Positions 8,301 to 17,172 of a DNA stretch of 64,000 nt are shown here, piece after piece. Numbering within the stretch: the stretch's first letter is position 1; every line of letters begins with the position of its first letter. The notes below the pieces were generated by a model. It worked only from the letters and a program-made list of their open reading frames with translations. It was not told the DNA's origin and ran no database searches. Origin of the DNA: Saprospiraceae bacterium (GTDB taxonomy: Bacteria; Bacteroidota; Bacteroidia; Chitinophagales; Saprospiraceae); assembly GCA_016715985.1 (NCBI GenBank), contig JADJXD010000001.1, forward strand, positions 248,001-312,000, written 5' to 3'. A program made the translations under genes and the position numbers.

Positions 8301-10488
8301 CTAAACTTTGTTTAGTTAAATTCAGGGGTTGGGTTTTAATGCTGTCGATAGTAACTTCCATTATTATACACGGAAACTCCGTATTCAAGTCTCCTTCGCC
8401 ATTAAATTGGATAGAAATATTCGGATCCTTAATCCCTCCGAAACCTGTAAAATAGTAGCCATTCATTTTTGCGTTAACAACTATATCTTTGTAAATATAT
8501 CCTTTGTATTCAATACTGCTGACACCTCCGTAAAAATTTAATCCGGCACTTTTTATGTCAAAACCCTTTCCGGAAATATTGAAAGCAGCATTTACCATTC
8601 CGATAATCTTTGCTTGAGTGAATATAGCACCGGGTTGTATTTGATCCAATGTAATGAAGGCATTGTAAGAAGCAGATGAAGGATTGTTAAAATTCTTTAC
8701 ATAACCATTCATTGATGCATTGCCTTGTGAAGTCAGGATTTTAACATTTGTGTGTAAACTATCTATATTTCCTTTTACAATACCATTCAAAGATAAATTC
8801 TGTGGGATAACAATGTTACCAGGAATCATTCCTTTTGGAGCGATCTGCATAATGTCAGATGCTGTAGAACTGAAATTCCTGATATTCAGGTCCATATAAA
8901 GTTTATCCGGATCAGTCACATTTCCGATTATACCTGATACGTCTGCTTTTGTACTCTCAAAAGCATTAAAGTTTAAATACTGAAAATTCAGTCTTTTAAG
9001 ATTTCCTGTCATTTTAGAATGAATATTCACAACGAGATCCGGATTTTGAAAACCCGGCCTATCCTTCAGAAATGGTGCGAAATAAAGCAAATCTTTCACC
9101 TGAACATAGCTCCTTTCGATATTCATATTAAATTCAAAAAGCAATGGATTGTCCACCGCTGCAGCTATTGAAGGGTATCTGATATGGACGTTTCTCTTGA
9201 GTTCGCTGAAAGGAGTTTGGAAAAATAGATTTTGTGCTGATACACTTTGACTGGTATACAACAGATCGGCTTTCAGAGCTTTTAGTACAAATCCTGAACT
9301 TTCAATCAGATTTCCTTCTACGATTTTTACTTTTAGAGTATCTTTGTGAAAATAAAAATTTTTGCCCTGAAAATTCAATTTGTTTATATCGAGGTGACCA
9401 AAATCAATTCCATCAGGAAGTTTTGATTTTGTGTTATCATCAAATTTCATTTTAGTATCAGTCAGTTTTAATTCTTTTGCCCGTACAATCCATGGCAGAT
9501 ATTTATGGGCTATTACTTCACCTTCACTTGTTGTCAATGTAATTAGGTCAGAATCACTGTCACTCTTTAAAGTCACCACGCCAGTAAACTGATCCATTTC
9601 AATTTTGTGTAAAGAAATCACATATTTACCAAGATCTATCAGTTCAGGGTACACATCCAGCTTTAGGCATTTGAAAGAAGTAGCCAATGCCGAAACTTCA
9701 TTACTGTAATCAAATTGTATATTTCTGGCTTTCAGATGTTTGTTGGCAAATTTAAGAAAATTTGTCGTTTTAACATCAGAATCAGATTCTGATGTCTTTG
9801 TTTCAGTAACAATTTCCAACGGTGAAGTCTGATTGATATATCCTTTGACACCTGAAATACTGATTTCCGGAACATCAAAATTTAATTTGGAAGGATCAAA
9901 TATATCAATGTAACTTTCGAAATTTTGGATATTAAAAACTGCCTCATTCCCCGTAATGTAATCTATAAATGTAAAATGTGTCGCTTCCATCCATATATGT
10001 TCCACAGCCATTTTTAAAGGCTCCTTCGTATCGTCTTTTGGTTTATCAGAAGCAAAAGCATCTAAAATAAACTGATAATTGAATACTGTATCAGGAGACT
10101 GACGCAAAACTTTAACTTTCAGGGAGGATGTCCGTATGTCATAAATCTGAATTTTACCAAAAATCAATTTAGTCATACTGATGTCCACTTTCAGAGATTC
10201 AGCGAAAATCAGAGTATCTTTTTTTCTGTCTTCAGCATATATCCCTTCTAAAACTATTTTTTTTGGAAAATCAATACTCAAATTATCAATAACAACTTTT
10301 GTTTTAAGTTTTTTCCCCAGATAAGAAACCAATTCTTTTCTTGCAAAATTCTGAACTGGCTTCGTTTGAATTAACAGCAATAACGCAGCTATGAGAAAAA
10401 ATATAATTAATAAAATTATTACTAAAAGTTTGATTAACTTTCTCAGAATTCCTTTTTGACTATTATTAAAATCTATTTTAAGGCCCAT
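5320..10488 (-). CDS. tamB: TamB-like translocation/assembly (DUF490) protein
   Basis: This is a 1722-aa protein. An N-terminal transmembrane anchor (residues about 18-42) is followed by an AsmA-like start and more than 1200 residues of repetitive beta-strand sequence, the periplasm-spanning hydrophobic groove of the AsmA/TamB family. A DUF490 region fills the last ~400 residues, with the typical stretch around LNGGIDKSGKVTLTGTYELD. The end is charged and low-complexity (Lys/Glu/Asp/Asn). TamB-type proteins are implicated in moving phospholipids, or assisting barrel proteins, from inner to outer membrane. It overlaps tamL by 29 bases, so the two are probably translationally coupled. E. coli TamB is about 1260 aa; the longer form is usual in Bacteroidota. 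Confidence 0.92.
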   Translation of the reverse strand: MGLKIDFNNSQKGILRKLIKLLVIILLIIFFLIAALLLLIQTKPVQNFARKELVSYLGKKLKTKVVIDNLSIDFPKKIVLEGIYAEDRKKDTLIFAESLKVDISMTKLIFGKIQIYDIRTSSLKVKVLRQSPDTVFNYQFILDAFASDKPKDDTKEPLKMAVEHIWMEATHFTFIDYITGNEAVFNIQNFESYIDIFDPSKLNFDVPEISISGVKGYINQTSPLEIVTETKTSESDSDVKTTNFLKFANKHLKARNIQFDYSNEVSALATSFKCLKLDVYPELIDLGKYVISLHKIEMDQFTGVVTLKSDSDSDLITLTTSEGEVIAHKYLPWIVRAKELKLTDTKMKFDDNTKSKLPDGIDFGHLDINKLNFQGKNFYFHKDTLKVKIVEGNLIESSGFVLKALKADLLYTSQSVSAQNLFFQTPFSELKRNVHIRYPSIAAAVDNPLLFEFNMNIERSYVQVKDLLYFAPFLKDRPGFQNPDLVVNIHSKMTGNLKRLNFQYLNFNAFESTKADVSGIIGNVTDPDKLYMDLNIRNFSSTASDIMQIAPKGMIPGNIVIPQNLSLNGIVKGNIDSLHTNVKILTSQGNASMNGYVKNFNNPSSASYNAFITLDQIQPGAIFTQAKIIGMVNAAFNISGKGFDIKSAGLNFYGGVSSIEYKGYIYKDIVVNAKMNGYYFTGFGGIKDPNISIQFNGEGDLNTEFPCIIMEVTIDSIKTQPLNLTKQSLVYRGKILMDIPAFDPDKLNGSVMVTESFVVTEGKKMRLDTIIMNAVYSENIQNINLKSDFLSGNMEGTFQVVRLGEIFSNLLNPYYKFRKDTAIVALPVYDFTLDAQLTYHPTLKILVPQLMRMENVTLNSSFSDTNGWKGDLKAPFINYDGNILTNSIVNISADKAKLLFNTDIGKITIGENIVMLGTKLIAEVADQKVDFSVRIGDKENVDKYLFGGLVKEVDSGYHFSVNPDILMLDYENWTIHPENNIRYNHESVSVDNFDLSKDNQHLIIQSNGSGAGSNIEVTFREFRLNTLTDLVMTDTLRIDGTLNGLLVINNVTKRPTFTTDVNIKDLFIYKDTIGDIQFNISNTVPNIFNTNIELTGRGNDVKLTGNYHLKAENKANLDFDLDIDKIQMKTLEGASFGNLRNSKGHMGGKIHIGGSITSPDIYGNLEFFQTSMIIDKLNSEFKVDNGQLLAIDNTGLRFDRFTIKDERDNRFVIDGTAFTKNYINYSFDLRMRARDFKALNSTRADNQAYYGQIYFDTDMKIGGTEKAPVIDGRVRVNESTDLTIVIPQKEPGLVAREGVVVFVDKNNPDQENEIAGALDSLNNSPFVGMDVSINIEVDKKATLTLVIDEGNNDFIKMKGEAVLNGGIDKSGKVTLTGTYELDEGTYEMSFNLIDRSFKIQKGSKLTWTGEPTDATMNITAVYTANTTAVELVQDQIVEARTDLRYRQRLPFEVHLMMKGELLKPEISFAIKLPKESIVRIDSEIANQIEMRLNQLQAEPSELNKQVFSLLILNRFTSQNPFETAGGGFNPESMARQSVSKIMTEQLNNLASDLISGVDINFDIVSTEDFTSGKMQNKTDFNVGVSKRLFSERLNVTVGTNIALEGGQQNNAGSNFGASNVPNLNIEYLLSKDGQYLLRAYRRNQYEGIVEGFIVETGIGFVMSVDYDQFKDIFDRRKSNRESRRLQREEDQKNKPTEPPIDNNSDHKPNQNPDNVRKDEDEK

Positions 10489-11001
10489 AAAAATTTAAAG
10501 CATTGAAAAAAATGCAAACATTCACAAACGCATTTTATTTTTCACTCCATTCTCTGAATCATTACAGAGATTTTCAGTTTATAGAAAAACATAATGTACA
10601 ACATTTAATAGCAATTGGTAAAAATCAATATCACGTTTAATTTGGGTTACCCAACTCTTAAACGATAAAAATTGTAAATACCTTAAATATCTGGTGAAGA
10701 ATGTAAAAACCAAACGAGAAAATATTGTAAATAGTTGCAGAAAAGTTTTATTAGTAGTTAGTACTGATTAATTATATAACATTTGGTCGGAACTATGTAA
10801 GGAAAGTAATCAAAATCCTACTGACCTTTGACCTTGTTTTTAATTTCAGAAGCAAATGTACAGATAGAATCTTCAGCACAGCTATTGAGATCAGATCAAC
10901 TAATAGATTAATTGGAATATTCATTTCGAAAGTTTTGTCTCATCTTACAATATTTTTTTGAAGATTTAATAAATGACTAGTATGTTCAACAAACCATTAC
11001 A
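10489..11001. other. Divergent promoter region between tamB and mlaE
   Basis: This 513-base AT-rich gap must contain the promoters for tamB (minus) and the mla operon (plus). I see no open frame or RNA gene. A TGCGTTTG box on the minus strand near 10535 differs by one base from TAnnTTTG and could serve tamB, but it has no clear TTG partner. Confidence 0.4.
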
Positions 11002-11826
11002 ATGACAACCAAAACCCCCTTTATCGCTAAACAATTTACCATAGCAGGTGAAAAAACAATCCTGTTCGGGCATTGGTGGTCAGGTATTTTCTTGACAACC
11101 GGAACTATTATTTTATTTATTTATGACACATTAAGAGAGACGTTTACAAGGGATTTTGAATTTCGTGAATTTGCATATCAGTGTTATAAAATTGGTTATA
11201 AAACCTTGCCATTAATCTCATTGACAGGATTGATCATGGGTTTGGTCCTGACGATTCAATCCAGGCCTGTACTTATAAACTTCGGAGCTGTCAGTATGCT
11301 GCCGGGGATGGTTGCTGTATCTTTAATAAGAGAAATGGGACCCGTCATTACCGCTTTGATATGTGCCGGAAAAATCGGATCGGGCATAGGTGCAGAATTA
11401 GGCTCCATGCGGGTAACAGAACAAATTGATGCAATGGAAGTTTCTTCAACCAATCCGATGAGATTTTTAGTAGTTCCGAAAGTATGGGCAGCTACATTGA
11501 TGATTCCGATTCTGGTACTATATGCAGACTTTTTGGGTATCATGGGAAGCTGGGCCGGAGCAAATATCAAAGGTGATGTTTCACTGATTCTGTTTTTATC
11601 TCAGGCTTTCAGAGTAGTTGAGTTTATTGATTTTCTGCCTGCGGTTGTAAAAACTTTTTTCTTTGGTGCTGTGATTGGGATGGTCGGCTGTTATAAAGGC
11701 TACAATACAGGAAGGGGAACAGAAAGTGTAGGATTAGCAGCAAACAGTGCAGTAGTCATCTCATCCGTTTTAGTAATAGTCGTTGATGCTTTTGCTGTTC
11801 AGATCACGGATATGATAACAAAATGA
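11002..11826 (+). CDS. mlaE: MlaE-family ABC transporter permease
   Basis: This 274-aa integral membrane protein is of the MlaE/YrbE (DUF140) family. It has an amphipathic N-terminus, then hydrophobic segments near 25-45, 68-88, 150-175, 190-215 and 245-270. The family signature lies in the middle: REMGPVITALICAGKIGSGIGAELGSM with the following TEQIDAMEV (residues about 109-148). MlaE dimers form the inner-membrane core of a lipid ABC transporter. It is the first gene of an apparent operon: mlaF starts 7 bases later and the MCE protein mlaD follows. The direction of lipid transport is not shown by the sequence. Confidence 0.93.
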   Translation: MTTKTPFIAKQFTIAGEKTILFGHWWSGIFLTTGTIILFIYDTLRETFTRDFEFREFAYQCYKIGYKTLPLISLTGLIMGLVLTIQSRPVLINFGAVSMLPGMVAVSLIREMGPVITALICAGKIGSGIGAELGSMRVTEQIDAMEVSSTNPMRFLVVPKVWAATLMIPILVLYADFLGIMGSWAGANIKGDVSLILFLSQAFRVVEFIDFLPAVVKTFFFGAVIGMVGCYKGYNTGRGTESVGLAANSAVVISSVLVIVVDAFAVQITDMITK

Positions 11827-11833
11827 GTAAGAA

Positions 11834-12580
11834 ATGAAAGAAACCGATCAAAAGAACCCGATCATAGAAATCAGCTCTTTAAAAAAGTCCTTTGATGGCG
11901 AAGAAATTTTAAAAGGCATAAATCTCAAACTTTTTAAACAGGAAAATCTGGTAGTACTTGGAAAGTCAGGCTCCGGAAAATCAGTATTGATAAAATGTAT
12001 AGTTGGTTTATTGACACCAGATTCAGGAACAATCGATGTATTTGGAAAAGATGCAACGGTTCTGAACAGAACTGAACTTGCAGAATTAAGAAAAAAAATC
12101 GGATTTTTGTTTCAAAGTGGTGCATTGTATGATTCTATGTCTGTGAGACAAAATCTGGAGTTTCCATTAATCAGAATCCGGAAAGAACTGAGCCTAAAGC
12201 AAAGAGAAGAAAAAATTATGGAGGTGCTGGAAAATGTAGGATTGGAAGACGCAGTTGACAAAATGCCGTCACAATTATCGGGAGGAATGCGTAAAAGAAT
12301 CGGTCTGGCACGTACTCTGATCGTGGATCCTTTGATTATGTTGTACGACGAGCCTACAACAGGTCTCGATCCTACCACATCAGATGAAATAAGCCTTTTA
12401 ATACTCGATGTACAGAAAAAATATAAAACATCATCCATCGTCATTACCCACGATATAGCATGTGCCAGAACAATTGCCAACAGAATGGTCATGCTGAAGG
12501 ACGGTGAAATATACTTTGAAGGTTTTCCGGAAGATTTTGAAAAATCAAAGGACCTGGAAATCAAATCATTTTTTAAATAG
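11834..12580 (+). CDS. mlaF: MlaF-family ABC transporter ATPase
   Basis: A complete 248-aa nucleotide-binding domain. Walker A is GKSGSGKS (residues 43-50), the Q-loop Gln is Gln94 (FLFQSGALYD), the signature is LSGGM (148-152), and Walker B is LIMLYDEP (167-174) followed by TTGLDP. The switch His is in ITHD near residue 201. The Q-loop sequence FQSGALYDSM is typical of the Mla/YrbF subgroup. It would power lipid movement by the MlaE permease encoded 7 bases upstream. The short C-terminal tail EIKSFFK resembles tails in Mla ATPases. No missing catalytic residue was found. Confidence 0.94.
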   Translation: MKETDQKNPIIEISSLKKSFDGEEILKGINLKLFKQENLVVLGKSGSGKSVLIKCIVGLLTPDSGTIDVFGKDATVLNRTELAELRKKIGFLFQSGALYDSMSVRQNLEFPLIRIRKELSLKQREEKIMEVLENVGLEDAVDKMPSQLSGGMRKRIGLARTLIVDPLIMLYDEPTTGLDPTTSDEISLLILDVQKKYKTSSIVITHDIACARTIANRMVMLKDGEIYFEGFPEDFEKSKDLEIKSFFK

Positions 12581-12628
12581 AACTATTCAGGACTTTTATT
12601 ATACTTTCTACTCTACAAACTAATTAAA

Positions 12629-13453
12629 ATGAACACAAATACAGAAAAATTTAAAATCAGACTGGGTGTATTTATACTTACCGGATTAGTAATTTTTGCT
12701 ATTGCCATTTTTATAATCGGAAGACAAAAGAATCTTTTTGATCCGGTAGTCAAAATTTATACTACCTTTTATAATGTCAGTGGTCTTCAGGTGGGAAATA
12801 TGGTTAGATTTTCAGGTATCAATGTCGGCACAGTAGATAAAATCGCCATCATTAATGACTCGACGGTTCAGGTTGGGATGCTTATTAAAAAAAGTGTACA
12901 GCCATTCATAAAATCCGATTCACAAGTAGGCATTGGTTCAGAAGGGATCATTGGCGACAGAATTCTTATAATTTCTCAGGGTGGAAGCAATACTAAAACT
13001 GTTCAGGAAGGAGAAGAGCTATTATCCTCAGAGCCTATTGAAACAGATGAGATTATAGCAAGTTTGGAGATTACAGCACATCAGGCGGAAATCATTACAA
13101 AAGAGCTCTCTGAGATTATGGTTAGTATAAATAGCGGAAAAGGGACTATCGGAAAATTGATACATGATCCGACCATAGCTACCAACCTGGGCAAGACGAT
13201 GGACAATCTTAAAGCCAGTTCAAAAGGACTTGAAGAAAACATGGAAGCCGCCAAGAGTAACTTTCTGTTGCGAGGATTTTTCAAAAAGAAGGAAACTGAT
13301 GAAAGAAAAAAAACGGAAGCACTTGAAAAAGCGGCTGCCAAAAAGAAAAAAGATCTGGAAAAAGCAACAGCTGACAAGAAAAAAGAAGATGAAAAAGAAG
13401 CTGCAAAAAAGAAAAAAGCGGCTGAAAAAGAAGCTAAAAAGAAAAAGGAATAG
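12629..13453 (+). CDS. mlaD: MlaD-like MCE-domain lipid-binding protein with Lys/Ala-rich tail
   Basis: The protein is 274 aa. An N-terminal membrane anchor (residues about 14-31) precedes one MCE domain (about 40-118) with the typical VSGLQVGNMVRFSGINVGTV and the IGSEGIIGDRILII strand-turn. A helical region (about 140-212) follows, as in proteins whose helices form the hydrophobic tunnel. The last ~56 residues (219-274) are almost only Lys, Ala, Glu and Asp. MCE proteins form hexameric rings that carry lipids in the periplasm. It lies 48 bases after mlaF, so MlaE/F/D form one inner-membrane complex. No mlaC or mlaB is seen; non-enterobacterial systems often lack them nearby. The lysine tail is unusual and might touch anionic lipid or peptidoglycan (inference). 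Confidence 0.9.
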   Translation: MNTNTEKFKIRLGVFILTGLVIFAIAIFIIGRQKNLFDPVVKIYTTFYNVSGLQVGNMVRFSGINVGTVDKIAIINDSTVQVGMLIKKSVQPFIKSDSQVGIGSEGIIGDRILIISQGGSNTKTVQEGEELLSSEPIETDEIIASLEITAHQAEIITKELSEIMVSINSGKGTIGKLIHDPTIATNLGKTMDNLKASSKGLEENMEAAKSNFLLRGFFKKKETDERKKTEALEKAAAKKKKDLEKATADKKKEDEKEAAKKKKAAEKEAKKKKE

Positions 13454-13480
13454 TATTTTTGAAAACAAATTCAACCACTT

Positions 13481-14305
13481 ATGAAAACTTCCAAAATAAT
13501 TCAAAAAAATGTGCAGGTTGATGATTTTACAGCTAATTTTAATGAAATTGGTTCAGGTAGTAAAACCATCCTTTTTTTGCACGGATTTCCATTTGATAAA
13601 TCAAGCTGGGATAAACAACTTAATTTTTTAGAAAAAAAAGGTTATAAGACCTTTGCATTAGATATACGTGGTTTTGGAAATTCGACATCAGGAACCAAAA
13701 CGTTCAGTATAGATCGGTTTGCAGATGACCTTATTCAATTTATGGATTTAAAAGGGATAAAAAAAGCTGTGGTTTGCGGACTTTCAATGGGAGGGTATAT
13801 TCTTTTAAATGTAGTAAGCAGATACCCGGACAGATTGAATGGCATCATCCTTTGTGACACACAATGTCTGGCGGATTCTCAAGAAGCAAAACAAAAAAGA
13901 ATGGATACCATTCAAAAACTGACCGAAAATGGGGCGGGTGAATTTGCTGATGGATTTATACAAAAAGTGTTTTTTCAGAAGGCTCTCGAACAAAAAAAGG
14001 ATTTGGTAATTAAAACAAAATCCATCATCCTAAAAACATCAATAGCTTCCCTGAAATCAGGATTAGAAGCTATTGCAGGCAGAAATAATACCTGTTCTGT
14101 ATTATCGGAAATTACAATGCCGGCATTAATAATTTGTGGTAAGGAAGATGTAATTACACCTCCGGCACTATCCAAAGAAATGCATAAAAATATTAAAAAT
14201 TCAACCTTGTGTTTGATAGAAAATGCCGGACATCTTTCAAACCTGGAAAGACCAATCGCCTTTAACAACGCTTTATTCAAATTTCTGCACAGTGTGTACT
14301 CATAA
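13481..14305 (+). CDS. Alpha/beta-fold hydrolase
   Basis: This is a 274-aa alpha/beta hydrolase with a visible catalytic triad: Ser102 in the elbow GLSMGG (100-105), Asp223 in CGKEDVITP, and His251 in ENAGHLSNLERP. The oxyanion-hole motif HGFPFDKSSW is at 34-43, and the strand-turn DIRGFGNS at 61-68 is typical of the family. There is no signal peptide, so it is likely cytoplasmic. It follows mlaD by 27 bases and is probably in the same transcript. The substrate is unknown. Being in a lipid-transport operon makes an ester or lysolipid substrate tempting, but the sequence gives no proof. Confidence 0.9.
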   Translation: MKTSKIIQKNVQVDDFTANFNEIGSGSKTILFLHGFPFDKSSWDKQLNFLEKKGYKTFALDIRGFGNSTSGTKTFSIDRFADDLIQFMDLKGIKKAVVCGLSMGGYILLNVVSRYPDRLNGIILCDTQCLADSQEAKQKRMDTIQKLTENGAGEFADGFIQKVFFQKALEQKKDLVIKTKSIILKTSIASLKSGLEAIAGRNNTCSVLSEITMPALIICGKEDVITPPALSKEMHKNIKNSTLCLIENAGHLSNLERPIAFNNALFKFLHSVYS

Positions 14306-14360
14306 ATCTATAAATATTCACATTATGAACAGATTTTAGCCGATATTGCAGATTATAAAT

Positions 14361-16187
14361 ATGTTTTTATTACTTAGATTACGTGTATTACTTTTATTAC
14401 TGAACTTATATGGGGCAGCGATCACCAATGCACAAAACGAAACTATTAAAGATTCTGCCATTATTATAAATCATGAAGTGTTAAGTAAAAAGAAAGAAAA
14501 AGAAAGATTAAATTTCAGAAGTTTTTTTCGGGATAGAAATGATGAAGCAACTACTCAAATAAAAGGCTATAAAAAACTGAATCTGTTATCATACAGTGAA
14601 TTGGAAAACAAGATTATCCGTCAGGTAATCATAAAAGTTCTGGATCCGTTTGATTACTCCATAGAAGGTGAAAGCGAAGAAATAATCAGCAGGCAATCTA
14701 AATGGTACAACAAAATGCACCTCCGTTCAAGAGAATCAGTCATAAAAAACCTGCTCCAGTTTCATGAAGGTTCAGAATTTGATTCACTTTTGATCAAAGA
14801 ATCCGAAAGACTGATCAGAAAACAATCATTTATAAGGGATGCGGCTACTGTTATTCTCATAAATCCAAAATCAACTGATTCTGTTGATATTCTTTTTTAT
14901 GTATTGGACTTTTGGACAATTACTCCGGATTTATCCTGGACTGATCATTTTATTACAACTGGTTTAGGGGATATAAATTTATTTGGAATTGGTCATGCTT
15001 TAACTACTGAACAGCATTGGTACCATTCAAATGGCGGTATAGGACTCAACTTCAGATATCTGATATCCAATTTAGGTAATACTTTTATAACAGCAGATTT
15101 CAAATATGGGTATGATGAATTTAAAAACTTCACCAAAAGTATAGAAATGGATCGATCGTTCTTTTCCCCGTTGACTAAATGGGCTGGCGGCATATCCATT
15201 TCGCAAAAAAAAAGGCAAGACCCCACTTTTGTAAATACAGACTTTCCTGAACTCAAAACTTATAATCTGATTGAAAAAGACTTTTGGGCAGGTTATGCAT
15301 TCAGGTTAAATAATATAACCGATACTAAAGCAACCAGCTTAATCACCTCTGCCAGATATTATAACATAAACTATTTAGAAAAATCAACTGAATCTTTTGA
15401 CTCGTTGCAAATATTCGAAAATGAGAAATTTATATTGAGTAGCATCGGGGTGGCAACCAGAAAATTTACCCGTGACAAATTTATTTATGAATACGGAATT
15501 ACTGAAGATGTTCCGACAGGTGGCCTGATTGCATTGACAGCAGGATTTCAGGATAAAAACGACATCGGCAGATATTATTTGTCCACAAGAATGTTATTTG
15601 GCAAATACTACTCGTGGGGATACTTTAGCGCACAATTTCGTTACGGCTCTTTCATCCGACAGTCGAAACCGGAACAAGGAACTTTAGATTTCGGACTAAA
15701 CTATTTTACAGGTTTAATAAAATTGAAGAATTGGAATTTCAGACAATTTATTAAAACTAACACAACGGTAGGAATAAATCGGCTCGAATATGAAAGACTT
15801 ACATTAAACGAATTTTATGCACCCGAAATTAATAAAAGTCCTAATTTTATAGGTGACAAAAGAATATTGATTACATTTCACTCACAATTTTATTCTCCTT
15901 ATAAATTATATGGGTTTCGGTTTGCTCCCTTTTTTGTGTATTCTGCTGCAATTGTAGAAAATCAAAGACAAAATTCTACCGGAAGTACTATATATTCTCA
16001 ATTTGGATTTGGAGTATTAGTTAATAATCTGAATTTAGTCTTTAATACTTTTCAACTATCAGTATCATTTTACCCTTTGTTGACTGATGGTGGTAGATAT
16101 GGATTTAGGTACAATCCATTTAAAATTGCAGATTTCGGATTTGATAACTTTGAAATCGGAAAACCATCCACAACATTATTTAAATAA
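14361..16187 (+). CDS. POTRA/beta-barrel outer-membrane protein (Omp85-like)
   Basis: The open frame begins at a TTG (14346), but the ATG at 14361 gives a clean signal peptide (MFLLLRLRVLLLLLNLYGAA..., cleavage after ITNAQ), so I chose it (608 aa). Residues about 45-155 look like a POTRA-type domain: a strand containing VIIKVLDPFDY, a helix, LLQFHEGSEFDSLLIKESERLIRKQSFI, and a closing strand. The remaining ~430 residues show barrel-like alternation and end in a hydrophobic strand. The exact family is not recognised; the architecture resembles Omp85 proteins with a single POTRA. It lies 55 bases after the hydrolase and 8 before the YihY gene, so it is probably in the mla operon. It is a candidate outer-membrane partner for that system (inference). 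Confidence 0.75.
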   Translation: MFLLLRLRVLLLLLNLYGAAITNAQNETIKDSAIIINHEVLSKKKEKERLNFRSFFRDRNDEATTQIKGYKKLNLLSYSELENKIIRQVIIKVLDPFDYSIEGESEEIISRQSKWYNKMHLRSRESVIKNLLQFHEGSEFDSLLIKESERLIRKQSFIRDAATVILINPKSTDSVDILFYVLDFWTITPDLSWTDHFITTGLGDINLFGIGHALTTEQHWYHSNGGIGLNFRYLISNLGNTFITADFKYGYDEFKNFTKSIEMDRSFFSPLTKWAGGISISQKKRQDPTFVNTDFPELKTYNLIEKDFWAGYAFRLNNITDTKATSLITSARYYNINYLEKSTESFDSLQIFENEKFILSSIGVATRKFTRDKFIYEYGITEDVPTGGLIALTAGFQDKNDIGRYYLSTRMLFGKYYSWGYFSAQFRYGSFIRQSKPEQGTLDFGLNYFTGLIKLKNWNFRQFIKTNTTVGINRLEYERLTLNEFYAPEINKSPNFIGDKRILITFHSQFYSPYKLYGFRFAPFFVYSAAIVENQRQNSTGSTIYSQFGFGVLVNNLNLVFNTFQLSVSFYPLLTDGGRYGFRYNPFKIADFGFDNFEIGKPSTTLFK

Positions 16188-16195
16188 ATAATCTG

Positions 16196-17158
16196 ATGAA
16201 CCTAAAACTGGAAAATAAAGAACCCGTACTTACCAAAAGAGTATATTTTTCGAAATCAACAATTATCAAAATATATCTTTTATTGAAACAAGCATTTTCA
16301 GACATGATTGAAGATAATATTTTTAAACTAAGTGCCGCTTTGTCTTATTACACTATATTTTCACTTCCACCATTATTAATTATTATTATCAGCATTTCAG
16401 GGATATTTTTTGGTCAGGATGCTGTGAGAGGAGAACTTTTTGGCCAGATAAACGGATTGGTGGGTAATCAGGCTGCTCTCCAAATTCAGGAAGCTATAAA
16501 AAACATAAAGCTATCCGGAAACAGTAATTTTGCTACCACTTTCAGTATATTTATATTGCTGATAGGTGCATCAGGTGTATTTGCAGAAATTCAGGAATCT
16601 ATCAATTATATCTGGGGTATAAAAGCTAAACCAAAAAAAGGATTCATTAAATTTATAACCAACAGAATGATGTCTTTCTCGATGATTGCTGCCGTGGGAT
16701 TCCTGCTTTTAGTAAGTCTGATCATCAATACAATAATGGATGTGTTGAGCAAAAGGTTGACTCTTTATTTTCATGAAGAATTCGTTTATCTGGCTTATGG
16801 ATTGAATTATATTTTCGTTTTTGGTATAATCACATTATTATTCACCATCATTTTCAGAACGTTGCCCGATGGAAGAGTTGCACTGAAAGATTGTCTGATT
16901 GGTGCTTCATTTACTGCTGTACTTTTTATGCTGGGAAAATTTGGAATTGGATTTTATCTGGGAAATTCTGCTGTTGCATCCATTTATGGCGCTGCCGGTT
17001 CTGTCATTCTAATATTAGTTTGGGTCTACTATTCAGCGATTATTCTGTATTTTGGGGCAGAATTTACCAAAGCCTATGCAATTGCTCATGGTAATAATAT
17101 TATACCAAACGCTTATTCAGTAAGGATACTCAAAGATGACTTGGAAATCATTAAATAA
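16196..17158 (+). CDS. YihY/BrkB-family inner-membrane protein
   Basis: A 320-aa polytopic membrane protein with about six helices (near 45-70, 105-130, 150-180, 195-220, 235-255 and 262-290). Family motifs are visible: LSAALSYYTIFSLPPLLII at about 44-62, WGIKAKPKKG, the RTLPD turn, and ASIYGAAGSVILILVWVYYSAIILYFGAEFTKAYA near the C-terminus. The family was once called RNase BN or BrkB; its real function is unresolved, and recent literature links YihY-type proteins to envelope lipid transport. It is the last gene of the mlaE-to-yihY run, 8 bases after the barrel gene and convergent with the next gene (14-base gap). Confidence 0.93.
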   Translation: MNLKLENKEPVLTKRVYFSKSTIIKIYLLLKQAFSDMIEDNIFKLSAALSYYTIFSLPPLLIIIISISGIFFGQDAVRGELFGQINGLVGNQAALQIQEAIKNIKLSGNSNFATTFSIFILLIGASGVFAEIQESINYIWGIKAKPKKGFIKFITNRMMSFSMIAAVGFLLLVSLIINTIMDVLSKRLTLYFHEEFVYLAYGLNYIFVFGIITLLFTIIFRTLPDGRVALKDCLIGASFTAVLFMLGKFGIGFYLGNSAVASIYGAAGSVILILVWVYYSAIILYFGAEFTKAYAIAHGNNIIPNAYSVRILKDDLEIIK

Positions 17159-17172
17159 TCAGACTTTGGAGA

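Noticed and set aside
13230..13484. Lys-rich 84-aa frame and its antisense Phe-rich frame
   Set aside because: Both are alternate readings of the purine-rich MlaD tail.
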